Part shown: positions 32,768 to 40,687 of the stretch, one piece after another
How the letters are laid out: every line of letters starts with the position of its first letter
Numbering within the stretch: position 1 is the stretch's first letter
Source: Bog-532 sp963833835
Lineage (GTDB): Bacteria; Actinomycetota; Actinomycetes; Streptosporangiales; Streptosporangiaceae
Assembly (NCBI GenBank): GCA_963833835.1
Contig: CAWHZI010000001.1
Coordinates: 392,450-456,449 of the forward strand
Direction of reading: 5' to 3'
Length of the DNA stretch: 64,000 bases
Notes under the pieces: model-generated
The model's input: only the letters and a program-made list of their open reading frames with translations
Database searches by the model: none
What the model was told of the DNA's origin: nothing
Program-made: the position numbers and the translations under genes

Positions 32768-33679
32768 CTAGGCGGTGACGCGTTCGGCGCTGGCGAGATG
32801 GGCTGACAGGAGCTGTCCGGCTCGGTCCAGGGCAGCGGCCGCTTCATCGAGGATCGGGTAGTAGGCCTGGAAGACGTGGGGCACCCCGGGGGTGACATCG
32901 AGAGTGACCTCGACGTCGGCGGTGGCGGCGCGCTGGGCCAGGCGGACGGCGTCGTCGAGGAGAACCTCGTGCGTTCCAGCCTGGATGATCAGGGGCGGCA
33001 AGCCAGTCAGGTTGGCGAAGATGGGGCTGATGAGGCCGAGAGCCGCGTCTTGTCCCGACGTGTAGTCGGGGACCCGGGCCGCCAGGCTCTCCGGGCTGAG
33101 CAGCGGGTCGGCCTTGCGCTTGGTTTCCATGGTCGTCCCGGCCAGGGTGAGGTCGGCGTACGGAGACATGACGAAGGCCGCCGCAGGCAGGGGCAGCCCG
33201 TGGTCGCGGGCGTTGGCCAGGGTGGCGACGGCGAGTCCGCCGCCGGCGGACTCGCCTGCGAAGACGATGTCGGAGGGGTCTGTGCCGTTGCCCAGGAGAG
33301 CCTGGTAGGCGGCCAGAGCGTCGTCGACCGCGGCCGGATACGGGTGCTCAGGGGCGAGCCGGTAGTCGACGGAGATGACCTTGGCCTGCGTCCGCCGGCC
33401 GACCTGCGAAGCCAGGTCAGCGGCCAGGAAGGCGTCCCCCATGACGTACACCCCGCCATGGAAGTACAGGACGACATGGCGAGGTTCGACTCCGTCGACG
33501 GTGATCTCGGCGGTCGGGACGCCGCCCAGAACGGCTCGGGTCACGGTGACCTCGGCGGGCAGCGGCTGCGCTGACAGCAGGTCCCGGAGTTGCCGCCGTT
33601 GCTCGTCGACGTCGCTGCCGGCCGGGAAGGCGGACTGCCGCAAGATGGCGTCCAGGGTCTCGCGCTGCTCGATGCTCAC
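32768..33679 (-). CDS. alpha/beta hydrolase, hormone-sensitive-lipase family
   Basis: The 303-residue esterase starts at GTG 33679, seven bases after GGAGA. HSL-family motifs are YFHGGVYVMG (oxyanion hole), VDYRLAPEHPYPAAVDDALA, GESAGGGLAV (nucleophile Ser), GTHEVLLDDA (acid) and VPHVFQAYYP (His). It hydrolyses short-chain esters in the cytoplasm, with an unknown natural substrate. It is divergent from the glycosylase gene, and palindrome 33729-33787 lies between the two. Confidence 0.92.
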   Translation of the reverse strand: MSIEQRETLDAILRQSAFPAGSDVDEQRRQLRDLLSAQPLPAEVTVTRAVLGGVPTAEITVDGVEPRHVVLYFHGGVYVMGDAFLAADLASQVGRRTQAKVISVDYRLAPEHPYPAAVDDALAAYQALLGNGTDPSDIVFAGESAGGGLAVATLANARDHGLPLPAAAFVMSPYADLTLAGTTMETKRKADPLLSPESLAARVPDYTSGQDAALGLISPIFANLTGLPPLIIQAGTHEVLLDDAVRLAQRAATADVEVTLDVTPGVPHVFQAYYPILDEAAAALDRAGQLLSAHLASAERVTA

Positions 33680-33728
33680 GAAGGATCTCCATTCGGTGGG
33701 CGGGTACTGCCAGGCTTGCCGCCCGGAA

Positions 33729-33787
33729 GGTGAGCAGGCCTCACCGGATCACGGTGATTCATCAGAATCAGGTGATAACCGCTCACC
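33729..33787. promoter_or_regulatory. GGTGA/TCACC palindrome 1 (expanded form)
   Basis: GGTGAGC (33729-33735) and GCTCACC (33781-33787) are the outer arms. Inside lies TCACCGGATCACGGTGAT, the core of this repeat family. It is shared by the divergent esterase and glycosylase promoters. Confidence 0.6.
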
Positions 33788-33849
33788 GGACGGCCGGCCA
33801 TCATGAGTGCGATGCCGGGCGAACCCGGCTGGAGAAAGGAGCGGGCTCA

Positions 33850-34551
33850 GTGACCGACGATTCCAGCCGTGCGGTGGGGCTGTCCGGAGCGCGCTCGCAC
33901 CTGCGCAACGCAGATCCGGTGCTGGCGCGGCTCATCGACGAACGACCGGATTTCGATCCCAGGGCATGGATCTCCCAGCTGCCTCCGATGGATCTGTTCG
34001 GCGCCCTGCTATTCCAGGTCGCTGGCCAGCAGCTGTCCGTAGCGGCGACCCGGAGGACCCTCGCGCGGATCCAGGCCATGTTCGACGGGCACCTTCCGGC
34101 CCCCGCGGACCTGCTGAGCGTGGCGCCTGACCAGCTCCGCGCGGCCGGACTTTCGTGGCGGAAGGTCAGCACGCTCCGGGACCTCGCCGAGCGGATGTCG
34201 GACGGCCGGCTGGACCCGGACGTGCTGAGCGGGTTGCCGGACAATGAACTGATAGCCGAGCTCACCGCCATTCCGGGAATCGGCCCGTGGACCGTCCAGG
34301 GCGCTCTCATCGTCGCGCTGCAGCGTGAAGACGTGGTCTTGCCGGGCGACCTCGCGCTTCGCAAGGCCGTCCAGGCCGCCTATCAGCTCGATCACCTCCC
34401 CGCCCAGCAGGAGGTCCTGGCCATCGCCGAGAAGTGGCGGCCCTATCGCAGCCTGGCGACCAGCTACCTGTTCTCCGCCACCTTCGAGCCGGCCGGATTA
34501 CCAGACCTTCATGCCGCCGTCGACTACGAGGTCGATGCCCGTCACGTATGA
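33850..34551 (+). CDS. DNA-3-methyladenine glycosylase II (AlkA/HhH-GPD family)
   Basis: The 233-residue protein starts at GTG 33850 after a GGAGAAAGGAG tract. The HhH-GPD signature is LTAIPGIGPWTVQGALIVAL, with the catalytic Asp in LPGDLALRKAV. It removes alkylated bases from DNA. The last ~18 residues (AGLPDLHAAVDYEVDARHV) are encoded by the antisense of an SDR gene end, so the original C-terminus was replaced. The catalytic core is complete, so the enzyme may still work. Confidence 0.85.
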   Translation: MTDDSSRAVGLSGARSHLRNADPVLARLIDERPDFDPRAWISQLPPMDLFGALLFQVAGQQLSVAATRRTLARIQAMFDGHLPAPADLLSVAPDQLRAAGLSWRKVSTLRDLAERMSDGRLDPDVLSGLPDNELIAELTAIPGIGPWTVQGALIVALQREDVVLPGDLALRKAVQAAYQLDHLPAQQEVLAIAEKWRPYRSLATSYLFSATFEPAGLPDLHAAVDYEVDARHV

Positions 34552-34620
34552 GCTCTCGTCGGACGCGAGGAACAGCGGCACGCTGGCGACCTCTTCTGGC
34601 CAGCCGACCTGCCACCTTGG
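34498..34620 (-). pseudogene. C-terminal remnant of an SDR, antisense to the glycosylase end
   Basis: The minus strand reads WPEEVASVPLFLASDESSYV, then TGIDLVVDGGMKVW and a stop at 34498-34500. This is the textbook C-terminus of classical short-chain dehydrogenases. No N-terminal part exists upstream, so it is a recombination remnant. Confidence 0.75.
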
Positions 34621-34677
34621 TGCCCTCCCTGAGCTCGGTACCGGATACCGGCCATAGGCCCACGATCACCACCAGTT

Positions 34678-34720
34678 AGGTGAGCCCGCATCGCTGGATC
34701 CCGGTGATGCGAGCTCACCT
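34678..34720. promoter_or_regulatory. GGTGA/TCACC palindrome 2
   Basis: AGGTGAGCCCGCATCGCTG pairs with CGGTGATGCGAGCTCACCT around GATCC (19-bp arms, three mismatches). It ends 23 bases before the small-protein start at 34743. The distance and flanking bases match palindrome 37615-37657 before the paralogue. Confidence 0.7.
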
Positions 34721-34742
34721 GACCGCTGCCCACCATGGCCGT

Positions 34743-34988
34743 ATGGCCCCGGCTCCTGCCCTGTACATGATCCGGATCAACGGGCACCTCGGCGCCATGA
34801 TGCTGTCCGCGTTCCCGGCCATGGTCCCGCAGTTCCAGGGCGCGGAGACCGTGCTCACCGGGCTGCTGGACCGATCGACGCTTTACGGGGTGCTAGCCGA
34901 GATCGACGCACTCGGCCTGGACTTGCTCGAGGTTCGCCAGCTTGAGCCGCACCCCGGATCACCAGAAACAGATGGAGAGCATCTATGA
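34743..34988 (+). CDS. small protein, paralogue of 37358-37591
   Basis: The 81-residue protein begins MAPAPALYMIRINGHLGAMM and continues LSAFPAMV, GAETVLTGLLDRSTLYGVLA, EIDALGLDLLEVRQLEP. It is about 75% identical over 65 residues to the protein at 37358-37591. No known function was recognised; a small alpha/beta, probably dimeric, cytoplasmic protein is likely. The conserved promoter palindrome argues that both copies are expressed under one regulator. Confidence 0.75.
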   Translation: MAPAPALYMIRINGHLGAMMLSAFPAMVPQFQGAETVLTGLLDRSTLYGVLAEIDALGLDLLEVRQLEPHPGSPETDGEHL

Positions 34989-35044
34989 CACCCTCCGTTA
35001 TCCGCCCAGGGTTTCGTGATCGGGATATCCACCGTGGATCGCCA

Positions 35045-35077
35045 GCAATCACCACAATCCGGTGGCGTCCGCTCACC
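35045..35077. promoter_or_regulatory. GGTGA/TCACC palindrome 3
   Basis: On the minus strand it reads GGTGAGCGGACGCCACCGG then ATTGTGGTGATTGC, matching the other family members. It lies 60 bases before the MBL-fold gene at 35137. Confidence 0.6.
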
Positions 35078-35136
35078 TTCCCGGCGGTGAAGCTGGCGGC
35101 TGAGCGCCTCCCCTCCACCACCTAGGAAAGGACGCC

Positions 35137-36194
35137 ATGTCATCCTCACCAGGCCCGAGTCGCCGCAAGTTCCTGGCCCGGAGCGCGGCGGTGGCCGCCG
35201 TTCCCGCGGTCGCCGCCCTGGCCGGGAGCACCCTCACCGAACCGGCGTCGGCCGGCACCCTGCCCGACTTCGCGCCGATACCGCCGTCCGCGCTGGGGCC
35301 GGCCGTCAACGCGCAGGGCTACTACGTCGGGCGAGTGGAGAAGAACCTGTACTGGGTCACCGATGCCACTTACCAGGCCGCCTTCCTGACTACCCGGGAC
35401 GGGGTGGTGCTGTTCGATGCACCCCCGAGCATCGGGCACAACCTGCAGCGTGCCATCAACGAGATCGCCTCGGCCAACGGCGTGTCCAACAAGGTGACCC
35501 ACATCGTCTACTCGCACCACCACGCCGACCACCTGGGCGCCTCGGCCCTTTCGGCCGGGGCGTGACCCGGATCGGCCAGGCTGAGACCAAGCGCTTGCTC
35601 GCCCAGGAGAACGACCCGACCCGGCCCGTGCCTGACATCACCTTCGACACCAGCTACACGCTGCGCGTCGGCGGGGAGCGGATCGAACTGGCCTGGCGCG
35701 GCACCAACCACACCTCAGACAACAGCTACATCCACTTCCCTGACCACGACACGCTCATGCTGGTCGACATCTGCCTGCCCGGATGGGTGCCGTACGACAG
35801 CTTCAACCTGAACGAGGACGTCCAAGCCTCCATCGCCGCCCCGGCCACGGCGATGGCCTACCCGTGGACGCACTTCATCGGCGGTCACATGGGCCGCCTC
35901 GGAACGCGAAACGACCTGGCCGTGTACCAGCGGTACGTCGACGACATCATCGCGGGCGTGAAGCAGGCCCTGGTGGCGGTCGACCCGACCCCGTTCTTCG
36001 CCAAGTACGGCAACAACTCATGGGCCGCTGTCCAGCAGTACCAGGCGGCGCAGGTCAGCTACGCGGCCGCACCGGTCATCAAGAAGTACACCGGCGTTCT
36101 GGCCGCGGCCGACGTCTACACGGCTAGCACCACGTTTGTCCTCCTCGAGTCGATCCGCCTCGACCTTGGCGTCGATTCCCAGATCCACGCCTGA
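35137..36194 (+). pseudogene. Tat-exported MBL-fold hydrolase, frameshifted
   Basis: The first frame (35137-35565) has a twin-arginine signal (SRRKFLARSAAVAAVPAVAA) and the start of a metallo-beta-lactamase fold with YSHHHADHLGAS. It stops after LSAGA. The second frame (to 36194) continues TRIGQAETKRLLAQENDP, WRGTNHTSDNSYIHFP and FIGGHMGRLG, to a normal end. Adding one T to CCCTTTCGG (35546-35554) gives ALFGRGVTRIGQ and a single 353-residue enzyme. Natural inactivation or a homopolymer sequencing error are both possible. Confidence 0.8.
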
Positions 36195-36228
36195 TCCTCC
36201 CCGACGTCCCCCGACCCAAGGAACATCG

Positions 36229-36262
36229 ACGCCGTAGGTGCCCGGCCGGGCGCCTACGGCGT
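36229..36262. terminator. hairpin between convergent genes
   Basis: ACGCCGTAGGTGCCCGG and CCGGGCGCCTACGGCGT form a 17-bp stem with one G-T pair and no spacer. It lies 35 bases after the MBL-fold gene and serves both directions. Confidence 0.7.
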
Positions 36263-36289
36263 TGTCGTGCGGGAGGTACTCCCCGTAAC

Positions 36290-36625
36290 CCGGGGTTCCG
36301 GAGTGCCCGCTGAGACGTCAGCGCGGCCAGCAGAGTGGGCGGATCGTAGCCGCCGCGGTACACCACGCCGCCGATGAACAAGGTGGGAGTGCCGAGCACC
36401 TGGCCCGAGGCCAGGCCGGATGCTGGCCAGCGGGAAGTGCCGGAAGGCGAACTGGAGGTTCCCGTCCTGCTGATGTTCGATCTGCTCGATCGCGTGGAAC
36501 GCCTGCCGCGAATACGGGCACTCGTAGTCGCCGTACTCGAGGATCAGCGGGCCGCCGGGCGCGCCGCGGACGTGGTCGACTTTCTCGTCCACCGTCACCA
36601 GGGCCAGCTGGCTCGGCGGGCTCAA
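36290..36625 (-). pseudogene. DsbA-family protein with an internal deletion
   Basis: From TTG 36625 (overlapping the LUD stop) the frame reads VTVDEKVDHVRGAPGGPLIL, YGDYECPYSRQAFHAI and FAFRHFPLASIRP. It then continues in another frame with SGQVLGTPTLFIGGVVYRGG and YDPPTLLAALT. These are the two halves of a DsbA/thioredoxin-like fold. The helical insertion of about 60 residues is gone and the frame is shifted near 36408-36416. The active site is CPYS, not CPYC. Confidence 0.65.
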
Positions 36626-37251
36626 AAACCGACCTGCTGGCGGATGAGGACCAGGTGGATACGGCCGGGCAGCTCCTGGTGGATCTCCAGGACCTTCGCC
36701 ACCTGACTGTGCTGCCCGTAGGCCGCCTGTGCCCGGACGTCCTCCAGCGGCAGGCTGTGCTGGTAGATCCGCTCGTGCGCGGCTTCCAGCGTGGGGACCA
36801 GTTTCTGCGCGCCGACCACGAAGATCACGTTGGCCGCGCCCCACACATACGAGGCCAACTGGCTGCCCGACGCTGAGGCGATCACCAGGGTGCCGTCGGC
36901 GGTGACCGCATGGACGCTGCCCAGCGCGTAGTCGGGCTGGCCGCCGATCGCCTTCATTTCCTGCGCCTGGGTCGCGAAGTCGAGCGCGAACATCTTGTTC
37001 CGCGCCGACTCCCACCGGCCGCCCTCATCGTTTATGGCGTCCGCAATCCCGGTCTCGTCCAAGGTCACCGAGGTGTTCGTCATCACCGACGAGCCCGCCG
37101 GCATGCGGGCCAGCACCGCCTGGCGCGCGGCATCGAGATCATTGACGACTTCGACACTGAAGCCGTGCTCTTCCAGCGCCACCACAGTCGCCTGCAGGTC
37201 GGTTTCATCGGGCAGCGCGGTAAATCGGTCAGGCGCGGCAGTGGTGCTCAT
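36622..37251 (-). CDS. LUD domain (LutC/YkgG-like) protein
   Basis: The 209-residue protein has the LUD pattern: DLQATVVALEEHGFSVEVVN, PAGSSVMTNTSVTLDETGI, TADGTLVIASASGSQLASYV and NVIFVVGAQKLVPTLEAA. LUD proteins take part in lactate oxidation through LutABC; here it stands without LutA/B, as in many solitary homologues. It is followed by the decayed DsbA-like frame. Palindrome 37346-37380 lies 95 bases upstream. Confidence 0.88.
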   Translation of the reverse strand: MSTTAAPDRFTALPDETDLQATVVALEEHGFSVEVVNDLDAARQAVLARMPAGSSVMTNTSVTLDETGIADAINDEGGRWESARNKMFALDFATQAQEMKAIGGQPDYALGSVHAVTADGTLVIASASGSQLASYVWGAANVIFVVGAQKLVPTLEAAHERIYQHSLPLEDVRAQAAYGQHSQVAKVLEIHQELPGRIHLVLIRQQVGF

Positions 37252-37345
37252 TTTGCTGGTCCTCCTTGATGACGATCGCCCGGGAACGCGCAGTCCCCGG
37301 CAGCTAACGGGCTTATCGAGTGCAGCCGAAGCTAGTAGCCATCAA

Positions 37346-37380
37346 GGTGAGCGGCGGTCACCCGCTTCCGGTGATTTTGC
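37346..37380. promoter_or_regulatory. GGTGA/TCACC palindrome 4
   Basis: GGTGAGCGGCGGTCACC followed by CGCTTCCGGTGATTTTGC fits the family consensus. It is upstream of the LUD gene and overlaps the 3' end of the small-protein gene. Confidence 0.6.
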
Positions 37381-37591
37381 GGTCCTGGGTGAGCTTCTGA
37401 ATCTCGAGCAGGTCCAGGCCGAGCGCCTCGATCTCGGCCAGCACGCCGTACAGTGCCGACCGGTCCAGGAGGCCGGTGAGCACGGTGTGCGCGCCGTGAT
37501 GCTGCGGCGCCAGCGCCGGGAATGCCGACAGCACGGTCGCGCCCAGGTACCCGTCGAGCCGGATCATGTACGGGGCGGGAGCCGGATCCAT
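37358..37591 (-). CDS. small protein, paralogue of 34743-34988
   Basis: The 77-residue protein is counted from ATG 37591. It begins MDPAPAPYMIRLDGYLGATV and continues LSAFPALA, GAHTVLTGLLDRSALYGVLA, EIEALGLDLLEIQKL. It is near-identical in plan to the copy at 34743. The 40 bases before the ATG are conserved between the two copies (GGTGATGC...TCACCTG...ACCAT-like), so gene and control region were duplicated together. Its function is unknown. Confidence 0.75.
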   Translation of the reverse strand: MDPAPAPYMIRLDGYLGATVLSAFPALAPQHHGAHTVLTGLLDRSALYGVLAEIEALGLDLLEIQKLTQDRKITGSG

Positions 37592-37614
37592 GACGCTATG
37601 GTCACGGGCGCGCA

Positions 37615-37657
37615 GGTGACCCTGCATCACCGGAGTCCGGTGACCGTCAGGGTTGAC
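37615..37657. promoter_or_regulatory. GGTGA/TCACC palindrome 5
   Basis: The core TCACCGGAGTCCGGTGA is a perfect 17-base palindrome (37627-37643), with outer GGTGACC and GGTTGAC. It ends 24 bases before the small-protein start at 37591 and overlaps the 3' end of the large regulator gene. Confidence 0.65.
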
Positions 37658-40313
37658 GCATCCGGCCGGAAGCCAGTAGCCGCAGTTCTCTGGCCCGCTG
37701 TACGGCCGAGGACCGGTCACGAACCTGGAGCTTGGCGTAGATGCTGCGCAGGTGAGTCCCGACGGTGTTCAGCGAAACGGATAGCTCGCTGGCGATCTCG
37801 GGCCGGGACAGGTTGGTCGGCAGATATCGCAGCACCCTGAGCTCACCTGGGCTTAGCTCTTCCGCCGGCGACAACGAGGAGTGTCCTTCGACCGCCAAGG
37901 ATGAGCCATGGAGGACGTCGAGGATGCTGGTGAGCAGCGCGGCGTGCGCGGTCTGGTGCCGGGGCAGCGCTTCGAGCAGCTCCCGGCAGCCCGTTATCGC
38001 GAACGGCAGGACCAGCCGGTCGGATTCGGCCAGGGCCAATGCTTGTTCAGCTGCCTGGTTCGCCGCGCGCTGGTCACCGAGCTCACGATGGGCGAGGCCG
38101 GCCAGCAGGTGCGTCTCAACAACTGTTGTGTAACCGAGGACCGGCGCCGTGCCGTCGAGAACATCGTGCAATGTACCCAGGGCTCCGGCCGGATCGCCTT
38201 CCTCAAGGCAGATCACCGCGCGGGCATTGCGTATTTCACCGGAGCTGGCCCGCTCGTCATCGAGCGCCGCGAGGTAGGCGCGGGCTTCGTCGGGGCGCCC
38301 GAGACGGGCTTGTGTGGCGAGCAGCCAGCCGGTTACCTGGCTCGCCAGCGCCTGCGATCCCTCCATCTGGGATGCCAGGTCTTCAACCGCGCTGAACTCC
38401 TTGAGCGCCTCGTGGTGGCGGCCGCGGCCGGCGTGCAGCATCCCGGCCGTCTGGTGCAGCAGCAGCCTGATGTCCGGCCCGGTGTCGGATTGCAGGGCCC
38501 GTTCGGTGCGCCGCAACCATTGCTCGCCCTCGTCCAGCTCACCCAGCCACACCATGGTGCCGGCCAGGGTCATCAGCGCGGGTGCGATCACTGGTTCCGT
38601 GCCCCAGCCGTACCGTTCGGCGAGCGTGATCGCCTCGCGGCAGCGTTGCTGGGTCGTGGCGAACGCATCGACCTCCGGCGTGTCCGCGTCATGGAAGATA
38701 TACGCGAAACTGAGCTGCGCCAGGCAGCCGACTTCCAGGTATGGCCGGCCGATCTCCCGGGCCAGGTCCGCACCCTCCCGGAGGTGGCGTTCAGCGTCCG
38801 GAACCCCTAGCGACCACGCCTCGGCGGTCCCCAGATTCATCAGCGCCACCGCTCGAAGGTCGCTGCCCAGGGCGATGTCCCCGCTGGACGGCCCGGTTAC
38901 CGGGGAGGCTAGGACCCGGGCCTGCTCGATGACGCCAGCCAGGTCAGCGCGCCGCCTGGCTAGCGACAGCTTCAGCGACGCGATCGCCATCTGGCGGCGG
39001 CGCTGGCGATCTGGCGTCGTCGTCTTGGCGTACGTCTCGGCCACCGTCAGGTGGGCGGCCGCCTCGTCTAGGCGTCCCTGAGCAAGGTCACCCATCGCGC
39101 GAACCAGGGACAGTTCCGGGTGGTTTGCCCCCGGTGGGAAGGCCCGCAGCAGCGCCCGCATGGTCTGCGCCTGTCCATCGAGGGTCAGGCTGAACGAATG
39201 GTCAGCGAGCAACTGGGCCGCCTCCGGCCAGTCGCCAGCCGCCTGGGTGTGCCGGATGGCCTCGGCGACCTGGCCGCGCTGGGTGAACCATTCGGCGGCG
39301 CGCCGGTGCAGTGCGGGTATTTCAGCGGGCAGTGAGCGGCGCAGTTCCAGCCGGAGCAAATCGGCGAAAAGGTGGTGGTACCGGAACCAGGTACGCCCAG
39401 GGTCGAGCGATTCCACGAACGCGTTGGCGTCCTCGAGGCCCAGCAGGATCTTTTCCGAGCCTGGGCGGCCGGTCAGCAGGTCGGCCAGCTCGCCGTTGAC
39501 CCGGTCGAGCAGTGAGGTGCGTAGCAGCAGATCCTGTACGTCGGGCGGCTGGCGGTCGAGCATCTCAGCGAGCAGGTACTCAGCGACCGTGCGCTCGCTG
39601 CCGGAGAACTCGGCGACGAACCGCTCCGGGTCGGGGTGGCCAACCAGGGAGAGGGCGGCGAGCCGCAGTCCCGCCGCCCAACCCTCTGTCCGCTGGTGCA
39701 GCAGCGCAGTCCCAGCCGCAGACAGCGCGATGCCGGAAGCTTCGAACAGCTCGCGAGCCTCGTGCTCGGAAAAGCGCAGGTCCGCCGCACGGATCTCGGC
39801 CAGCTCGCCGGTCAGGCGCAGCCGGTGCAGCCGCAGCCGCACATCGTGACGCGTGGACAGGATCGCGTGCGCGTTCACGGGAAGGCTGGTCAGGAGCCGG
39901 GTGAGCTGAGTGGGGGCCTCTGGCCAGTGCAGCTCGTGGAGATCATCAATAGCCAGCGTCACGCCATCATGAGCGTCAGCGAGCTGCGAGAGCACCTGGT
40001 CAACCAGGGCGTGCTCATTGAAATCGGGCGTTGCGGCGGGCAGCTCCGCACCGCCGTTTGCCCCGGTGGCGTGACGAACCGCGTCGAGCAGGGCCAGCCA
40101 GAACTGCTGCGTGTCGTGCTGGTCTCGCCGCACCTGGACGAGGGCGAGCCGATGCGGCCGGCCAGGTTGACCGGCCCAGGCCCGTAGCAGCGACGTCTTG
40201 CCGCTACCGGCCGGGGCCGAGATGATCGTCACTTTGCTCGCCGCCGCGCGATCCAAGGCGGCGAGAAGATCACCGCGGTCGATCAGCCCGGGAGCTGCTG
40301 AAGCCACCGTCAC
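37647..40313 (-). CDS. MalT-like LuxR (LAL) ATP-dependent regulator
   Basis: The 888-residue protein has a P-loop (SAPAGSGKTSLLRAW) and Walker B (LAIDDLHEL) in an STAND/NACHT-like ATPase. A long TPR-like helical region follows, ending in a LuxR helix-turn-helix (LSPGELRVLRYLPTNLSRPE, SLNTVGTHLRSIYAKLQVRD). MalT relatives oligomerise on ATP plus inducer and activate promoters with repeated sites. It sits in the centre of the six palindromes, so it is the first candidate to bind them. Confidence 0.9.
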   Translation of the reverse strand: MTVASAAPGLIDRGDLLAALDRAAASKVTIISAPAGSGKTSLLRAWAGQPGRPHRLALVQVRRDQHDTQQFWLALLDAVRHATGANGGAELPAATPDFNEHALVDQVLSQLADAHDGVTLAIDDLHELHWPEAPTQLTRLLTSLPVNAHAILSTRHDVRLRLHRLRLTGELAEIRAADLRFSEHEARELFEASGIALSAAGTALLHQRTEGWAAGLRLAALSLVGHPDPERFVAEFSGSERTVAEYLLAEMLDRQPPDVQDLLLRTSLLDRVNGELADLLTGRPGSEKILLGLEDANAFVESLDPGRTWFRYHHLFADLLRLELRRSLPAEIPALHRRAAEWFTQRGQVAEAIRHTQAAGDWPEAAQLLADHSFSLTLDGQAQTMRALLRAFPPGANHPELSLVRAMGDLAQGRLDEAAAHLTVAETYAKTTTPDRQRRRQMAIASLKLSLARRRADLAGVIEQARVLASPVTGPSSGDIALGSDLRAVALMNLGTAEAWSLGVPDAERHLREGADLAREIGRPYLEVGCLAQLSFAYIFHDADTPEVDAFATTQQRCREAITLAERYGWGTEPVIAPALMTLAGTMVWLGELDEGEQWLRRTERALQSDTGPDIRLLLHQTAGMLHAGRGRHHEALKEFSAVEDLASQMEGSQALASQVTGWLLATQARLGRPDEARAYLAALDDERASSGEIRNARAVICLEEGDPAGALGTLHDVLDGTAPVLGYTTVVETHLLAGLAHRELGDQRAANQAAEQALALAESDRLVLPFAITGCRELLEALPRHQTAHAALLTSILDVLHGSSLAVEGHSSLSPAEELSPGELRVLRYLPTNLSRPEIASELSVSLNTVGTHLRSIYAKLQVRDRSSAVQRARELRLLASGRMRQP

Positions 40314-40687
40314 AGGCCTGCCTTGATGTCTACGCCTGCCCCCTGGCGCCGGTCACGCAATACTGGCACCTTCTGTTTCGCTATCAGGCCAGGCGAGCGA
40401 AATGTCAACCGGCGTGCGTAATGTCAACCGGCGTGCGGACACCGGTCCTGCAGCACTCTCAAGCTCGCGCCTCCCCGATCCCACCCCGCCCGGCCTTATC
40501 GTCCGGGCGGGGACGCCGCGACTGCGGGCGCGAAGTCCGGCATTACGTCCAGGCTCCCCGCCGGGACGGTGAGAGGCCATCACCCGATCCAGGTGATGGC
40601 CTCTCACCTTGCTGACGACGAGCCTGGGCCCGTCGCGAAAGCTCACACGGCCGCCGGGACCGTGCGCTGAGAGCCAAGGAGGTTTCC
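40314..40687. other. regulatory gap between divergent LAL and MFS genes
   Basis: This gap of 374 bases has no gene. It contains a 19-base tandem duplication (AATGTCAACCGGCGTGCGT at 40401 and 40420) and the perfect palindrome at 40568-40608. AGGAGG stands before the MFS start. Confidence 0.6.
40568..40608. promoter_or_regulatory. GGTGA/TCACC palindrome 6 (perfect)
   Basis: GGTGAGAGGCCATCACC, a 7-base spacer CGATCCA, then GGTGATGGCCTCTCACC form a perfect 17-bp inverted repeat, 80 bases before the MFS exporter start. It is the most symmetrical member of the family. Confidence 0.75.
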
